Assembly: GCF_011799805.1 (NCBI RefSeq)
Contig: NZ_WXUB01000001.1
Location: 682,001 to 746,000 of the forward strand
Length of the DNA stretch: 64,000 bases
Direction: 5' to 3'
Source: Maribellus sediminis
GTDB taxonomy: Bacteria; Bacteroidota; Bacteroidia; Bacteroidales; Prolixibacteraceae
Position numbers and translations under genes: made by a program. The notes under the pieces are model-generated. The model made no database searches and had not been told where the DNA came from. It saw only the letters and a program-made list of their open reading frames with translations. Within the stretch, counting starts at the first letter, position 1. The number at the start of each line of letters is the position of its first letter. Of this stretch, positions 26,115 to 35,895 are shown piece by piece.

Positions 26115-27700
26115 TCCACGGAAAAAATAATATAGGGTTTAGTTTATCTGCAAAAGGTGACGTGAGTTTCCAGACTTTTAGTCCGATTAAATTGGAGCAA
26201 TTGCCGGAGAAATTTGTGCAGGCTACTACTGATGAGTTGCAAGAAGCCGTGCAAAAAGCTGTAAGCGCTTATTCGGTTTACAAAAAGAAATTGGGGAAAG
26301 AACGTGCTGCTTTTTTGCGTTCCATTGCTGATGAAATTGAAGCAATCGGTTCGGATTTAATTGAACGTGCCTGTGCCGAAAGTGGATTGCCCGAAGGTAG
26401 AATTACCGGAGAACGCGGTCGAACGACAAATCAGTTGCGCATGTTTGCCAAAGTTTTGGAGGACGGCGATTGGGTGGAAGCTTCCATCGATCCGGCTATG
26501 CCCGAAAGAAAACCGTTGCCACGTACCGATATTCGCAAAATGTTGCAGCCGGTTGGGCCGGTTGTGGTTTTTACAGCCAGCAACTTTCCGCTGGCATTTT
26601 CAACAGCAGGAGGTGATACTGCCTCGGCTTTGGCTGCCGGTAATCCGGTAATTGTAAAATCGCACCCTTACCACGCAGGAACCAACGAACTGGTTTCGGG
26701 CGCTATCGTTAAAGCAGCGCAGAAAACAGGAATGCCCGACGGTGTATTTTCATCGCTCAATGCCACCGATTTTACAATTGGTCAGGCATTGGTATTGCAT
26801 CCGAAAGTAAAATCAGTTGCTTTTACCGGTTCATTCAATGGCGGCAAAAGTTTGTACGATCTGGCTCAAACGCGAAAGGAACCGATTCCGGTTTTTGCCG
26901 AAATGGGAAGTGTAAATCCGGTACTGCTTTTGCCCGGGAAAATTAAGGAAAATACGGCAGGTCTTGCAGCGACTATTGCTTCTTCCATCAACCTGGGAGC
27001 CGGACAGTTTTGTACCAATCCGGGTGTGTTGGTAGCATTGAAAGGAGAAGAAACCGAAGCTTTTAAAAGCGAATTGGCAGCAAACGTTTCGAAACTGATG
27101 CCCGAAAAAATGCTGCATAAAAACATCATCAGCAACTACGAGCAGAAAACAAAAAGTTTTTTCGAAAACGGCGTGGTTTCCAAGTTGGCCGAATCGGAAA
27201 ATGAACCTGTACAATTAACAGGAAAACCTGTTGTGGCCATTGTAAAAGGAAGCGATTTTGTTCAGCATCCTGATCTGGCTGAAGAAATATTCGGGCCATT
27301 TTCATTGCTTATCGAATGTGATGGTAAAGCAGAACTGGAAGCAGTTATGGCGGCTTTTGATGGTCAGCTGACTGCTTCAGTTTATTGTACTGCTGCAGAT
27401 GTTGAAGCGTATTCTTCGGCTATCGAAATCGTTCAGGAAGTAGTTGGCCGATTGATCTTTAACGGTGTACCAACCGGTGTTGAAGTGGGCTACTCTATGC
27501 AACACGGTGGGCCGTTCCCGGCTTCAACCGACGGACGTTTTACTTCGGTAGGAGTTGATGCAATTAAGCGTTTTGTGCGACCTGTAGCTTTTCAGGATGC
27601 TCCGGATGCTTACCTGCCCGATGAACTGAAGGACGCCAATCCGCTTGGAATCTGGCGGCGTGTGGATGGAAAATTAACAAAAAATGTGATTAACAGATAA
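26111..27700 (+). CDS. Alpha-ketoglutaric semialdehyde (2,5-dioxovalerate) dehydrogenase
   Basis: NAD(P)-dependent aldehyde dehydrogenase, 529 residues, of the KGSADH type linked to hydroxyproline breakdown. Motifs seen are FTASNFPLAFS (near 155), VKSHPYHAGTNE for cofactor binding, FTGSFNGGKSL, the general-base Glu in FAEMGSVNPV (near 263) and the catalytic Cys301 in GQFCTNPG. It oxidises the semialdehyde from the preceding enzyme to alpha-ketoglutarate. The gene overlaps the upstream deaminase by 4 bp and is 4 bp from the epimerase gene. The N-terminal 30 residues are more variable than the core. Confidence 0.92.
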   Translation: MIHGKNNIGFSLSAKGDVSFQTFSPIKLEQLPEKFVQATTDELQEAVQKAVSAYSVYKKKLGKERAAFLRSIADEIEAIGSDLIERACAESGLPEGRITGERGRTTNQLRMFAKVLEDGDWVEASIDPAMPERKPLPRTDIRKMLQPVGPVVVFTASNFPLAFSTAGGDTASALAAGNPVIVKSHPYHAGTNELVSGAIVKAAQKTGMPDGVFSSLNATDFTIGQALVLHPKVKSVAFTGSFNGGKSLYDLAQTRKEPIPVFAEMGSVNPVLLLPGKIKENTAGLAATIASSINLGAGQFCTNPGVLVALKGEETEAFKSELAANVSKLMPEKMLHKNIISNYEQKTKSFFENGVVSKLAESENEPVQLTGKPVVAIVKGSDFVQHPDLAEEIFGPFSLLIECDGKAELEAVMAAFDGQLTASVYCTAADVEAYSSAIEIVQEVVGRLIFNGVPTGVEVGYSMQHGGPFPASTDGRFTSVGVDAIKRFVRPVAFQDAPDAYLPDELKDANPLGIWRRVDGKLTKNVINR

Positions 27701-27704
27701 GAAA

Positions 27705-28709
27705 ATGGCTGCCAAAACCTTTTTTTGTGTTGACGCGCACACTTGCGGAAATCCCGTGAGAGTGGTGGCCGGCGGTGGTCCTGTTTTAAAAGGAAAAGAC
27801 ATGTTCGAACGCCGCCTGCATTTTATGAAAGAGTTCGACTGGATCCGTCAGGGATTAATGTTTGAACCGCGCGGGCACGATATGATGTCGGGAAGTATTA
27901 TTTTTCCTCCGGTCGATCCTGCCAACGATTTTGGAATATTGTTCATCGAAACCAGTGGTTGCCTGCCCATGTGCGGTCACGGAACAATTGGAACCGTAAC
28001 TGTCGCCATTGAACAGGGACTGGTAACTCCCAAAACACCGGGTCAGTTGATGGTGGAAGTTCCGGCGGGCCTGATTAAAGTGGAATACCAAATGAACGGC
28101 AAGAAAGTGAGTTCGGTGAAATTAACGAATGTGGCGTCGTACCTGGCGGGTGAAAACCTCGAAATTGAATCTCCGCATCTTGGTAAACTTACTTTCGATG
28201 TGGCTTATGGCGGAAATTTTTATGCCATCGTCGATCCACAGGAGAACTTTAAAGGCATGGAACATTATTCAGCCGATGAACTGATTGCGATCAGTCGCCC
28301 GCTTAGGAAACTGATTAATGAAAAATACACTTTTCATCATCCTGAAAATAACGAGATACAAGGCGTTTCTCATATCGAATGGACCGGAGCAACTATTTCT
28401 CCTGAAGCTGATGGACGGAATGCGGTTTTCTATGGCGATAAAGCCATAGACCGTTCGCCCTGCGGAACCGGAACTTCGGCGCGAATGGCACAACTTGCTG
28501 CGCAAGGAAAGTTAAACGAAGGCGATAAATTCCTGCACGAAAGCATTATTGGCAGCCAGTTTCTTGGGCGAGTTGAAGGTAAAACCAAAGTAGGTGAATA
28601 CGACGCCATCATTCCCAGCATCGAAGGCTGGGCGAAGATCACATCGTTCAACAATATATTTATCGACGATGAGGATGATCCTTATGCACACGGTTTCCAG
28701 GTGCTTTAA
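27705..28709 (+). CDS. 4-hydroxyproline 2-epimerase (proline racemase family)
   Basis: Converts trans-4-hydroxy-L-proline into cis-4-hydroxy-D-proline. The protein has 334 residues and both catalytic cysteines of the two-base mechanism: Cys90 (LPMCGHGTIG) and Cys253 (RSPCGTGTSARMA). Presence of both marks a racemase/epimerase and not the trans-3-hydroxyproline dehydratase branch, which has Thr at the second position. HTCGNPVRVVAGG near residues 11-24 is the usual N-terminal family motif. It is the third gene of the operon and commits hydroxyproline to the D-isomer route. Confidence 0.95.
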   Translation: MAAKTFFCVDAHTCGNPVRVVAGGGPVLKGKDMFERRLHFMKEFDWIRQGLMFEPRGHDMMSGSIIFPPVDPANDFGILFIETSGCLPMCGHGTIGTVTVAIEQGLVTPKTPGQLMVEVPAGLIKVEYQMNGKKVSSVKLTNVASYLAGENLEIESPHLGKLTFDVAYGGNFYAIVDPQENFKGMEHYSADELIAISRPLRKLINEKYTFHHPENNEIQGVSHIEWTGATISPEADGRNAVFYGDKAIDRSPCGTGTSARMAQLAAQGKLNEGDKFLHESIIGSQFLGRVEGKTKVGEYDAIIPSIEGWAKITSFNNIFIDDEDDPYAHGFQVL

Positions 28710-28718
28710 TCTTTATTG

Positions 28719-29969
28719 ATGCCAAAAAATATGAGTAAGGTAGTTGTTGTTGGAGGGGGAGTGGTAGGTCTGTTTTCTGCCTGGTTTTTACAGAAAAAAG
28801 GATTTCAGGTAACCGTCATCGACCGTGGTGATTTTACCAATGGATGCTCTCATTTCAACGCCGGATTAATTGTTCCAAGTCACGTTATTCCGTTGGCTTC
28901 GCCGGGCATGCTGCGAAAAGGCATTAAAAACCTGTTAAATTCAAAATCGCCGGTTGGCTTTCGCATTGCCCCCGAAAAAGATCTGCTGCGATGGTACCTG
29001 AAATTTACTGCTGTGGCAAACGAGCGTCATGTGCATCGCTCAATTAATGTACTACGCGATTTAAGTTTGCTGAGTAAGGATCTTTTCACTGATTTGAAGG
29101 AAAGTGGTGAACTTGATTTTCCGCTTTGGCAAAACGGTTTGCTGATGTTGTATCAGGCCGAAAAAGCAGGCGAAGATTTGCGTGAAGAAGCCGAAATTGC
29201 CAAGGAGGCAGGATTGGACGTAGAGGAGTTATCGCAGGCAGATATTCGGAAGCTGGAACCCGGAATTCAGGCTGAAGTTTCGGGTGGATTTCACTACCAT
29301 TCCGATGATCATTTGAATCCTTCGGTTCTGATGCAGGCGCTGTATGTTTCGCTCGAAAGTAAAGATGTTCAGTTTGTGAAAGATTGTACTGTAACAACGA
29401 TTCAAACTTCTGCGCAAAAAGCAACAGCTCTGGAAACCGACAAAGGAATCTTCGAATTTGAGGAGTTGGTGATCGCTGCCGGAATGTGGAGTTCGCAGTT
29501 GCTGAAAAAGCTGAAAGTGAACATCGATGTTCAGCCCGGCAAAGGTTACAGCTTTATGACGAAGCAAACGCCAGTCAATTATCCGGCGCTTTTGGCCGAT
29601 GCAAATGTGGCAGCTACGCCACTCGGAAATGGTCTGACTCAATTTGCAGGCGGTATGGAAATTGGTTATACGGGTTATACTATCACCGCTGCGCGAGTTC
29701 AGAATATAATTAAGGGCGCCAATTCTTTTTACCGGCTCGACCAAAATATTGAGCCAAAAGAAACTGAAATTTGGCAGGGGCATCGCCCGTGTTCTTTTGA
29801 TGGTTTGCCTTACATCGGGAGAGTTCCTGAATTTCAAAACATTCATGTTGGAACCGGACATTCGATGATGGGATTGACCCTGGGGCCGGTAACCGGTTTG
29901 CTGCTAAGTGAATCCATTGCCGGGGAAAAAACCAGCCTTGATCTAAATCCATTCCGGATAGGCCGATAA
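28719..29969 (+). CDS. FAD-dependent D-amino acid (D-hydroxyproline) dehydrogenase
   Basis: DadA-like flavoprotein of about 416 residues that would oxidise cis-4-hydroxy-D-proline to pyrroline-4-hydroxy-2-carboxylate. The Rossmann FAD motif VVVGGGVVGLFSAWFL starts near residue 8, and the C-terminal FAD contact GTGHSMMGLTLGPVTG is near 380. The longest frame begins with TTG at 28716; ATG at 28719 or 28731 (MSKVVVVGG) is more likely. It is the last gene of a four-gene set and supplies the only redox step between epimerase and deaminase. The physiological electron acceptor is not evident. Confidence 0.9.
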   Translation: MPKNMSKVVVVGGGVVGLFSAWFLQKKGFQVTVIDRGDFTNGCSHFNAGLIVPSHVIPLASPGMLRKGIKNLLNSKSPVGFRIAPEKDLLRWYLKFTAVANERHVHRSINVLRDLSLLSKDLFTDLKESGELDFPLWQNGLLMLYQAEKAGEDLREEAEIAKEAGLDVEELSQADIRKLEPGIQAEVSGGFHYHSDDHLNPSVLMQALYVSLESKDVQFVKDCTVTTIQTSAQKATALETDKGIFEFEELVIAAGMWSSQLLKKLKVNIDVQPGKGYSFMTKQTPVNYPALLADANVAATPLGNGLTQFAGGMEIGYTGYTITAARVQNIIKGANSFYRLDQNIEPKETEIWQGHRPCSFDGLPYIGRVPEFQNIHVGTGHSMMGLTLGPVTGLLLSESIAGEKTSLDLNPFRIGR

Positions 29970-30050
29970 TAGAAATTTCTTCATGATTTTTTGACGGTTT
30001 TCGTGATTCTCGGTTTTGCTTTCTATTTTTGAGGATCAACAACAATCATC

Positions 30051-31094
30051 ATGAAGAAATTTTCCTTTTTACTGCTCATTACATTGCTACTGCTCGGATG
30101 TCAAAACAATTCAATTTCTGTAAAAGCCGAATTCGCCAAGCTGGAAGCCAACTCGGAAGCCAGCTTGCGTGGTTTGTTTGTAGTTGATGAAAATGTCATC
30201 TGGGCAAGCGGATCGGGAGGTACAATTTTGCTTTCTACTGATTCAGGCGAGAGTTGGAAGGAAATGAAAGTTCAGGGCGCTGAAGAAAATGACTTCAGAA
30301 GTATTTATGCACGGGATAAGAATCATGCCATTGTTTTTGGAATTGCCGGCCCTGATTTTGGCTATTCTACCACTAACGGAGGCGAAAGCTGGGAAGTGGT
30401 TTATCGCGATACAACCGCCGGACTGTTTTTCAATTCATTAAAATTCGCAGATGATAGGCACGGGCTTGCAGTAAGTGATCCGATCGAGGGGAAGTTTTTT
30501 GTGATCAGAACCGAAGATGGTGGCGCCACCTGGCAAAGAGTTGAGTCACTTCCTCCGGTGGAAGAAGGTGAGGCGAATTTTGCTGCTTCGAATACCTGCA
30601 TCGAGTTTTTACCTTCGGGGAAAGCGTGGATCGCCAGTGGCGGGAAAGCTGCCCGGGTATTTTATTCCGAAGATTTTGGCTTAACCTGGGACGTAGCCAA
30701 AACACCCATGATTCGTGGAACAGCTTCTTCAGGAATATTTTCGGTTGCCTTTCAAAACGATAAAGCCGGAGCCGTGGTTGGAGGCATCTACGACCAACCC
30801 GAAATAAATACAAACATTGCAGCTTATACTGTTGACGGCGGTAAGAACTGGTTGTCGTCTGAAACCATGCCGGCAGAATACCGCTCGTGTGTTCAATCCG
30901 TAAAATCGGGTACGCATTCGTTTCTGTTTGCCATTGGTAAAACCGGTTGCGATGTTTCAACGGATGGCGGCCAAAACTGGAACTTTGTTTCCGAAGACGG
31001 TTATTACACTTTCAGGGCAGTACCGGGGGAGTTATCGGGTTTTGCTGCCGGCAGCGAAGGAAGGATTGCAAAAATAAGCTTTGGGCATCAGTAA
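30051..31094 (+). CDS. Asp-box/Ycf48-like beta-propeller lipoprotein
   Basis: Lipoprotein of 347 residues (signal MKKFSFLLLITLLLLGC) made of repeated blades. Six Asp-box or Asp-box-like turns can be read: STDSGESW, TTNGGESW, TEDGGATW, SEDFGLTW, TVDGGKNW and STDGGQNW. This resembles the WD40/YVTN/BNR and Ycf48 (photosystem II assembly factor) families, often called oxidoreductase in Bacteroidota by error. No catalytic residues can be assigned. It follows the hydroxyproline operon by about 80 bp; functional linkage is not shown. Confidence 0.85.
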   Translation: MKKFSFLLLITLLLLGCQNNSISVKAEFAKLEANSEASLRGLFVVDENVIWASGSGGTILLSTDSGESWKEMKVQGAEENDFRSIYARDKNHAIVFGIAGPDFGYSTTNGGESWEVVYRDTTAGLFFNSLKFADDRHGLAVSDPIEGKFFVIRTEDGGATWQRVESLPPVEEGEANFAASNTCIEFLPSGKAWIASGGKAARVFYSEDFGLTWDVAKTPMIRGTASSGIFSVAFQNDKAGAVVGGIYDQPEINTNIAAYTVDGGKNWLSSETMPAEYRSCVQSVKSGTHSFLFAIGKTGCDVSTDGGQNWNFVSEDGYYTFRAVPGELSGFAAGSEGRIAKISFGHQ

Positions 31095-31133
31095 TATATT
31101 TACCTTTGGTTTATAATTATCTGATTACAATTC

Positions 31134-32060
31134 ATGCAAAAGAAATCCGGCGGCAGATCGTCTCAAACACCCGCACAAAAGAAGGACATGCTCTTAGTAG
31201 TTAAAGAAAACACCGTTTTAATGGAGTTTCTGATTGCACAACTACCAACTAAAAGCCGGAACAATATAAAATCCTTACTCAAAAACAAACAGGTTTGGGT
31301 CGATGACAAGGTGGTGTCGCAATTCGATCATCCACTTCTTTCGGGCCAGAAAATAACAATTTCGGCGAGTAGGAGCCGGGTAGAAAAGAAATTCACCGAA
31401 TTCACTATCCTCTATGAAGATGAGGCGATTATTGTAATAGATAAGTCAGCAGGATTACTGTCGGTAGCCACAAAAAATGAAAAGCGCAGAACCGCTTATA
31501 GTATGTTGAGCGACTACGTTAAAAGGAGCGACTCAAACAATAAAATTTTCATAGTACATCGGCTGGATCGTGAAACTTCGGGATTAATGGTTTTTGCCAA
31601 AAATGAAGAGGCGAAAAAGTTGCTTCAGGAAAATTGGAATGGGGCGGGAACGCAAAAAAGCTATGTTGCCTTGGTGGAAGGTAAGATGGAGAAACCTGAA
31701 GGAACAATTGTTTCGTATTTAACCGAAGACAAGGTTTTTAAGGTGCATGCTTCTCAAAATCCTAAAAAAGGATTAAAAGCCGTGACTCATTATTCAGTGA
31801 TCGAAGCGAGTTCTGCATTTTCGCTTTTAGAAGTTAAAATTGAAACAGGCCGTAAAAATCAAATTCGGGTACACATGGAAGAATTAGGCCACAGCATTGT
31901 TGGCGACAAAAAATATGGAGCCACTTCGAGTCCGATTCGACGCCTGGGACTTCATGCACAAAAACTGGAATTTTTGCATCCTTTGAGTGGTGAGAAACTC
32001 CGTTTTGAAACAAAAATCCCACCTGCGTTCTATTCGGTTTTGAAAAGAAAACACAGGTAG
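31134..32060 (+). CDS. RluA-family 23S rRNA/tRNA pseudouridine synthase
   Basis: Isomerises uridine to pseudouridine in RNA. The 308-residue protein has an N-terminal S4-like RNA-binding segment (about residues 30-80, SLLKNKQVWVDDKVV) and the catalytic motif VHRLDRETSGLMVFAK with the conserved Asp near residue 146. A KIETGRKNQIRVHMEELGH stretch with VGDKKYG completes the family signature. The start is uncertain: the ATG at 31134 gives a basic 18-residue leader, and another at 31188 begins MLLVVKENTVL. The target uridine cannot be predicted. Confidence 0.92.
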   Translation: MQKKSGGRSSQTPAQKKDMLLVVKENTVLMEFLIAQLPTKSRNNIKSLLKNKQVWVDDKVVSQFDHPLLSGQKITISASRSRVEKKFTEFTILYEDEAIIVIDKSAGLLSVATKNEKRRTAYSMLSDYVKRSDSNNKIFIVHRLDRETSGLMVFAKNEEAKKLLQENWNGAGTQKSYVALVEGKMEKPEGTIVSYLTEDKVFKVHASQNPKKGLKAVTHYSVIEASSAFSLLEVKIETGRKNQIRVHMEELGHSIVGDKKYGATSSPIRRLGLHAQKLEFLHPLSGEKLRFETKIPPAFYSVLKRKHR

Positions 32061-32095
32061 GATTCTTCTGGTTTTTTTGAAATTCGAATCAGCTT

Positions 32096-33634
32096 TTATT
32101 CCTCCCAGGGAACAAGTTTCGACTTGTAATAGTCGATTCCCAAAGCTTCGAAGCGTTTGCCGTGTTTTGCCAAACGTGTTTTGTATGCCTCCCAGTTTCT
32201 TTCGACAGGTGCCGTCCAGCCAATTTCGGCATAACCGGGCAGGCGCGGAAAAACCAGGTACTCCGCTTCATCGATGTTCGAAACTGTTTCCGACCAAAGC
32301 GGTGCTTCAATTCCAATAATATTTTCTTTGGTAACTCCTTCAACCAAAGTTGCCGGGTCCCAGTTGTAACCGTGATCTACTTCAATATAACCGGCCCAGT
32401 GTAAGCCATACTGCGAAGTTGAATCGTATTGCATATCAAGATAAGCGCGGGCTGCAGGCGACATAAGTACTTTTGCACCTTTTTCAACGCCCATCGTGGT
32501 ATTTTTAACATCGGCCCAAAACTGAACGGTAGCATCGTCAACCAGTTCAGCATTGGCGATCTCGTCCCAGCCAATTACTTTCTTTCCGTATTTCCCAACA
32601 ATTTTTTGAACACGATTTACAAAATATACATAGTCGTCGTGCGCCGTTACATGCGATTCATCGCCACCAATGTGAATGTAGTCACCTGGCGTTAACGCCA
32701 CCAACTCGCGCAGTACGTCATCAATAAATTCGTAAGTAACTTCTTTATCGGTGCAAAGCGTACTGAAACCCACTTCAGTTCCGGTATACAAATCGCGGGC
32801 TTTTCCGTCGCAATTCAGTTCGGCATACGATGCCAGTGCGGCATTGGTGTGGCCCGGCATATCAATTTCAGGAACGATCATGATCTGACGATCGGCAGCA
32901 TACTGAACCAGTTCCTTGTATTCTTCCTGGGTGTAAAAGCCGCCTTCGCCACCGCCAACTTCGGTTTGTGCACCAATCTCAGTAAGTTTTGGCCACGATT
33001 TAATTTCAATCCTCCAGCCCTGGTCATCCGACAAATGCAGGTGTAGCGCATTCATTTTGTACAGCGCCAGAAAATCGATGTATTGTTTTACTTCTTCAAG
33101 CGTGAAAAAATGACGGGCAACATCGAGCATGGCACCTCGATAACCGTATTCAGGATAATCGCGAACGGTACCGGTTGCTAAATAAAGCGGTTCCTCCAGA
33201 GAGGTATTAACCGGGAGCGTTTGCAATAAAGTTTGCACACCGTAAAAACATCCGGCAGCGTTGGTTCCGGTGATGGTAATTAATTTCTTGCCAATGTTAA
33301 GTTCGTATCCTTCTTTACCCAAATCATCATTTTCCTGAATGGCAAGGTAGATACCTTTTGATGGTGCCTCACTTACGGTTTGAACTCTGGTTTGGCCGGT
33401 AACTTTTCCAATTTCTGCTGCCAGGATTCCGGCAGTATGCAGCAGCTGTTCCGAACCTTCCTGAACATAGATAACGGTTGATTTTTTGATTTCAAATGCA
33501 GTCCCGGTAGCTGCAATGCTCACAGGTTTAGGAATGAAAGCCGTTTTTGTAAGGTCGGTTTCAATTTTTTCGGAGCATGCCTGAAACAGCACGAACAAAG
33601 CAGCAACAAGAGCTGAAACGGTTATTTTTTTCAT
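32096..33634 (-). CDS. Beta-N-acetylhexosaminidase lipoprotein (GH20)
   Basis: Releases terminal GlcNAc or GalNAc by substrate-assisted catalysis. The signal MKKITVSALVAALFVLFQAC has a lipobox-like end. A GH20b-type domain covers about residues 30-150, then the barrel begins with YRGAMLDVARHFF near 170. The catalytic pair is Asp325-Glu326 in HIGGDESH. WAGYIEVDHGYNWDP and the Trp-rich EAPLWSETV complete the active site. The length (512) is slightly short for Bacteroidota GH20 enzymes, which often carry extra C-terminal domains. Fits breakdown of host or chitin-type glycans together with GH29. Confidence 0.95.
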   Translation of the reverse strand: MKKITVSALVAALFVLFQACSEKIETDLTKTAFIPKPVSIAATGTAFEIKKSTVIYVQEGSEQLLHTAGILAAEIGKVTGQTRVQTVSEAPSKGIYLAIQENDDLGKEGYELNIGKKLITITGTNAAGCFYGVQTLLQTLPVNTSLEEPLYLATGTVRDYPEYGYRGAMLDVARHFFTLEEVKQYIDFLALYKMNALHLHLSDDQGWRIEIKSWPKLTEIGAQTEVGGGEGGFYTQEEYKELVQYAADRQIMIVPEIDMPGHTNAALASYAELNCDGKARDLYTGTEVGFSTLCTDKEVTYEFIDDVLRELVALTPGDYIHIGGDESHVTAHDDYVYFVNRVQKIVGKYGKKVIGWDEIANAELVDDATVQFWADVKNTTMGVEKGAKVLMSPAARAYLDMQYDSTSQYGLHWAGYIEVDHGYNWDPATLVEGVTKENIIGIEAPLWSETVSNIDEAEYLVFPRLPGYAEIGWTAPVERNWEAYKTRLAKHGKRFEALGIDYYKSKLVPWEE

Positions 33635-33727
33635 TAATTAGTTTTTAAAATATTTAAATAGATAGTGTAAATATAGAAAATAAATTCACTGTTAAACGGA
33701 TGCTTTATTCAGAAGCGGTCGTATATT

Positions 33728-34774
33728 CTATTGAACCGGAATAAAAACAATGTAAGCGTCATCTCCCTTTTTTACTGCAAGCGAAAGCACCTGTGGTTCG
33801 TCATTTTCAACATAAACGAAGGGACGTTCCAGACGGTCGGGTTTCATAAGCCCATCGCTTGTTTGCAGGATTTTGTCCATGAGTACATATTCCGTTGCCT
33901 TTTTCCAGTTAAATCCATCGGCTGAACTTACCATTCCGATAAAAGAATTGGCATGAAAAACACCATAATAATAGTCGCGTTTGCCGTCGTACCAAAGCGA
34001 CATATCTTCGGTGTCGAGGTAATCGATTACCGGTTTGTCCATCATTTTAAAAGGTCCGGTGGGTGAATCAGAAATGGCAATCGCCTGGTTTCTGATAAAG
34101 CGTGTTTCGTTGGGTTTGTCTCCTTTTACAATCAGGTAATACTTTCCGTCTTTTCCCTGTGTAATGGCCGGATTCACAGTTATGGTAGCAATTGGTCCTG
34201 ATGGCTCGATAAGTGGTTGATCCATCCTTTCCCACGGCCCGTTTAACGAAGAAGCAACTGCAACACCGGTTCGCTGGTTGGGGCGCAGGTATTTCTTCCA
34301 GTTCGGATGACTGTAACCAACCTTTGCTGTTTCAACTAATTCTTCCTCGGTGTAGTCCTGGTCGCCCATGTTGGTGGAAACATAATAGAGGTAATATTTG
34401 TCTCCAAACTTTTTGATTTTTGGGTTGTGCACGGTTATCGCATCCCAGTGTCCCTTGCCGTGGCTTTGCATGACTGTTTCCTTGTATTCCCATGGACCGG
34501 CGGGTGAATCGGAAACAGCGTGCGCTACTTCGGAATGCGTCAGCCAACTCAGAAATCCATATTTTTTGGGCCAGCGCGAATAAAACAGGTGGTATTTACC
34601 ATCATCGCTTTTAATGATCGATGAGCACCAGTTGTAGTATTCATCCGATCTGAAAATATTGTCTTCAGTAAGCGTTTTTTTTAGACGATCCTCAAAAAAA
34701 AGCTCGTCTGTTTTTGGCTGCGCTATAACGATTCCGGCACAAAGCATAAGAAATAGAAAAAGAAATTTTTTCAT
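33728..34774 (-). CDS. Secreted five-bladed propeller glycoside hydrolase-like protein
   Basis: A 348-residue secreted protein (signal MKKFLFLFLMLCAGIVIA). Repeating blade phrases such as DDGKYHLFYSRW, FGDKYYLYYVST, KDGKYYLIVKGD and YDGKRDYYYGVF indicate a five-bladed beta-propeller like GH43, GH117 and GH130 enzymes. Acidic residues suitable for catalysis occur in FRSDEYYNW and in YLDTEDMSLW, but I cannot assign a family. It shares direction with GH20 (94 bp upstream of it), so joint expression is possible. Confidence 0.8.
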   Translation of the reverse strand: MKKFLFLFLMLCAGIVIAQPKTDELFFEDRLKKTLTEDNIFRSDEYYNWCSSIIKSDDGKYHLFYSRWPKKYGFLSWLTHSEVAHAVSDSPAGPWEYKETVMQSHGKGHWDAITVHNPKIKKFGDKYYLYYVSTNMGDQDYTEEELVETAKVGYSHPNWKKYLRPNQRTGVAVASSLNGPWERMDQPLIEPSGPIATITVNPAITQGKDGKYYLIVKGDKPNETRFIRNQAIAISDSPTGPFKMMDKPVIDYLDTEDMSLWYDGKRDYYYGVFHANSFIGMVSSADGFNWKKATEYVLMDKILQTSDGLMKPDRLERPFVYVENDEPQVLSLAVKKGDDAYIVFIPVQ

Positions 34775-34864
34775 TTTGAGTGAAAATTATTAAGTGCCAA
34801 TGATAATGAATACTGCCTTAGCAGAGCATGAAAACAATCATAGCCGCCATTATTTTTGTCAAAA

Positions 34865-35743
34865 CTACCTGATCAGTTTATAGGCTTTAATCTGGTTTTT
34901 AAAGAAAGTAGGCACATACAGAACCTGGTCTTTAACGCTGTAGGCCGCATCAGCTGTATTTTCTTCCTGTTCCTGGGTGTCGAGCAAGGTGGTAACTTTG
35001 CCTTCCGAATCAACATAAAAAATAGTTCCCGACCAACTGGTGGTGATATAATTTCCATCGCCAACTCCGCAAACCGCATCACCGGCTCCCATATTCTCCG
35101 AAATTACCTTTGCTTCCATGGTAAGCCACGGAATCGCCAAAAACTGACTGCTACCACTGGTAACCAGCATCATTCGGTCTTTTTCCCAATAGAGCCCATT
35201 GAAGCGTTCGTCGCCTTTGCCTTCAAAAACGGGGGCTAAAATTCCTTTTTCGAGTTTATAGATCTTGCTGGTTCCCGATGCCGAAACATACACATTTCCA
35301 TCGTCGCCAACCGTAACATCGTTTAACTGCGCATCGGCAGTGGCCGGGTAACGTGCAGCAATACTGGCTGATTCAACATCGATTTGTTCCAACTCATCAA
35401 TATCGGCAACAAAAAGTTGGTTTCCCTGCAGTCCCATTCCTTTTGGTGCACTCAATCCTTCCACCCATTTCAGCTCTGTAATGTTTCCCTCCTTGTCCAT
35501 TTTCGAAATAAAACCATTACCGTCCTTTTCCCATGGATTGGAGTTGATGTTTGATACATATAATATATTGTTTATTGTATCAAGAAGTACCGATTCCGGT
35601 GTACGCAGCAATGTATCTGATTCCCAGATTAACTCCAGTTTTGGTGTGCTTTTTTCAGTGTTTTCCGTTTTTGAGTTGTCTTTGGGTTTAGTATTGCACG
35701 ATAATAAAATTACTGCAACAAGGAAGAAAAACGCATTTTTCAT
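34865..35743 (-). CDS. SMP-30/gluconolactonase-like propeller lipoprotein
   Basis: Lipoprotein of 292 residues (MKNAFFFLVAVILLSC lipobox). Repeats like NNILYVSNINS, GNQLFVADIDEL, DGNVYVSASGT and DGNYITTSWSG match an SMP-30/NHL six-bladed propeller. Members include lactonases but also many non-enzymatic binding proteins. No metal-site residues can be confirmed without alignment. It stands alone, divergent from the Gfo/Idh/MocA gene. Confidence 0.78.
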   Translation of the reverse strand: MKNAFFFLVAVILLSCNTKPKDNSKTENTEKSTPKLELIWESDTLLRTPESVLLDTINNILYVSNINSNPWEKDGNGFISKMDKEGNITELKWVEGLSAPKGMGLQGNQLFVADIDELEQIDVESASIAARYPATADAQLNDVTVGDDGNVYVSASGTSKIYKLEKGILAPVFEGKGDERFNGLYWEKDRMMLVTSGSSQFLAIPWLTMEAKVISENMGAGDAVCGVGDGNYITTSWSGTIFYVDSEGKVTTLLDTQEQEENTADAAYSVKDQVLYVPTFFKNQIKAYKLIR

Positions 35744-35895
35744 GGTTGTATAATTTAAAGATTGAATGTGAATTAAATATACTCTACCTTGCTGAGAATA
35801 TCAAATCCGAAGGCTGTGAAACAACATCTGTAAAGATGGCAAAAGCCAAATAATTCTTATATTTTACACTCCTTTTAACAAAAACTTTGTGAATC

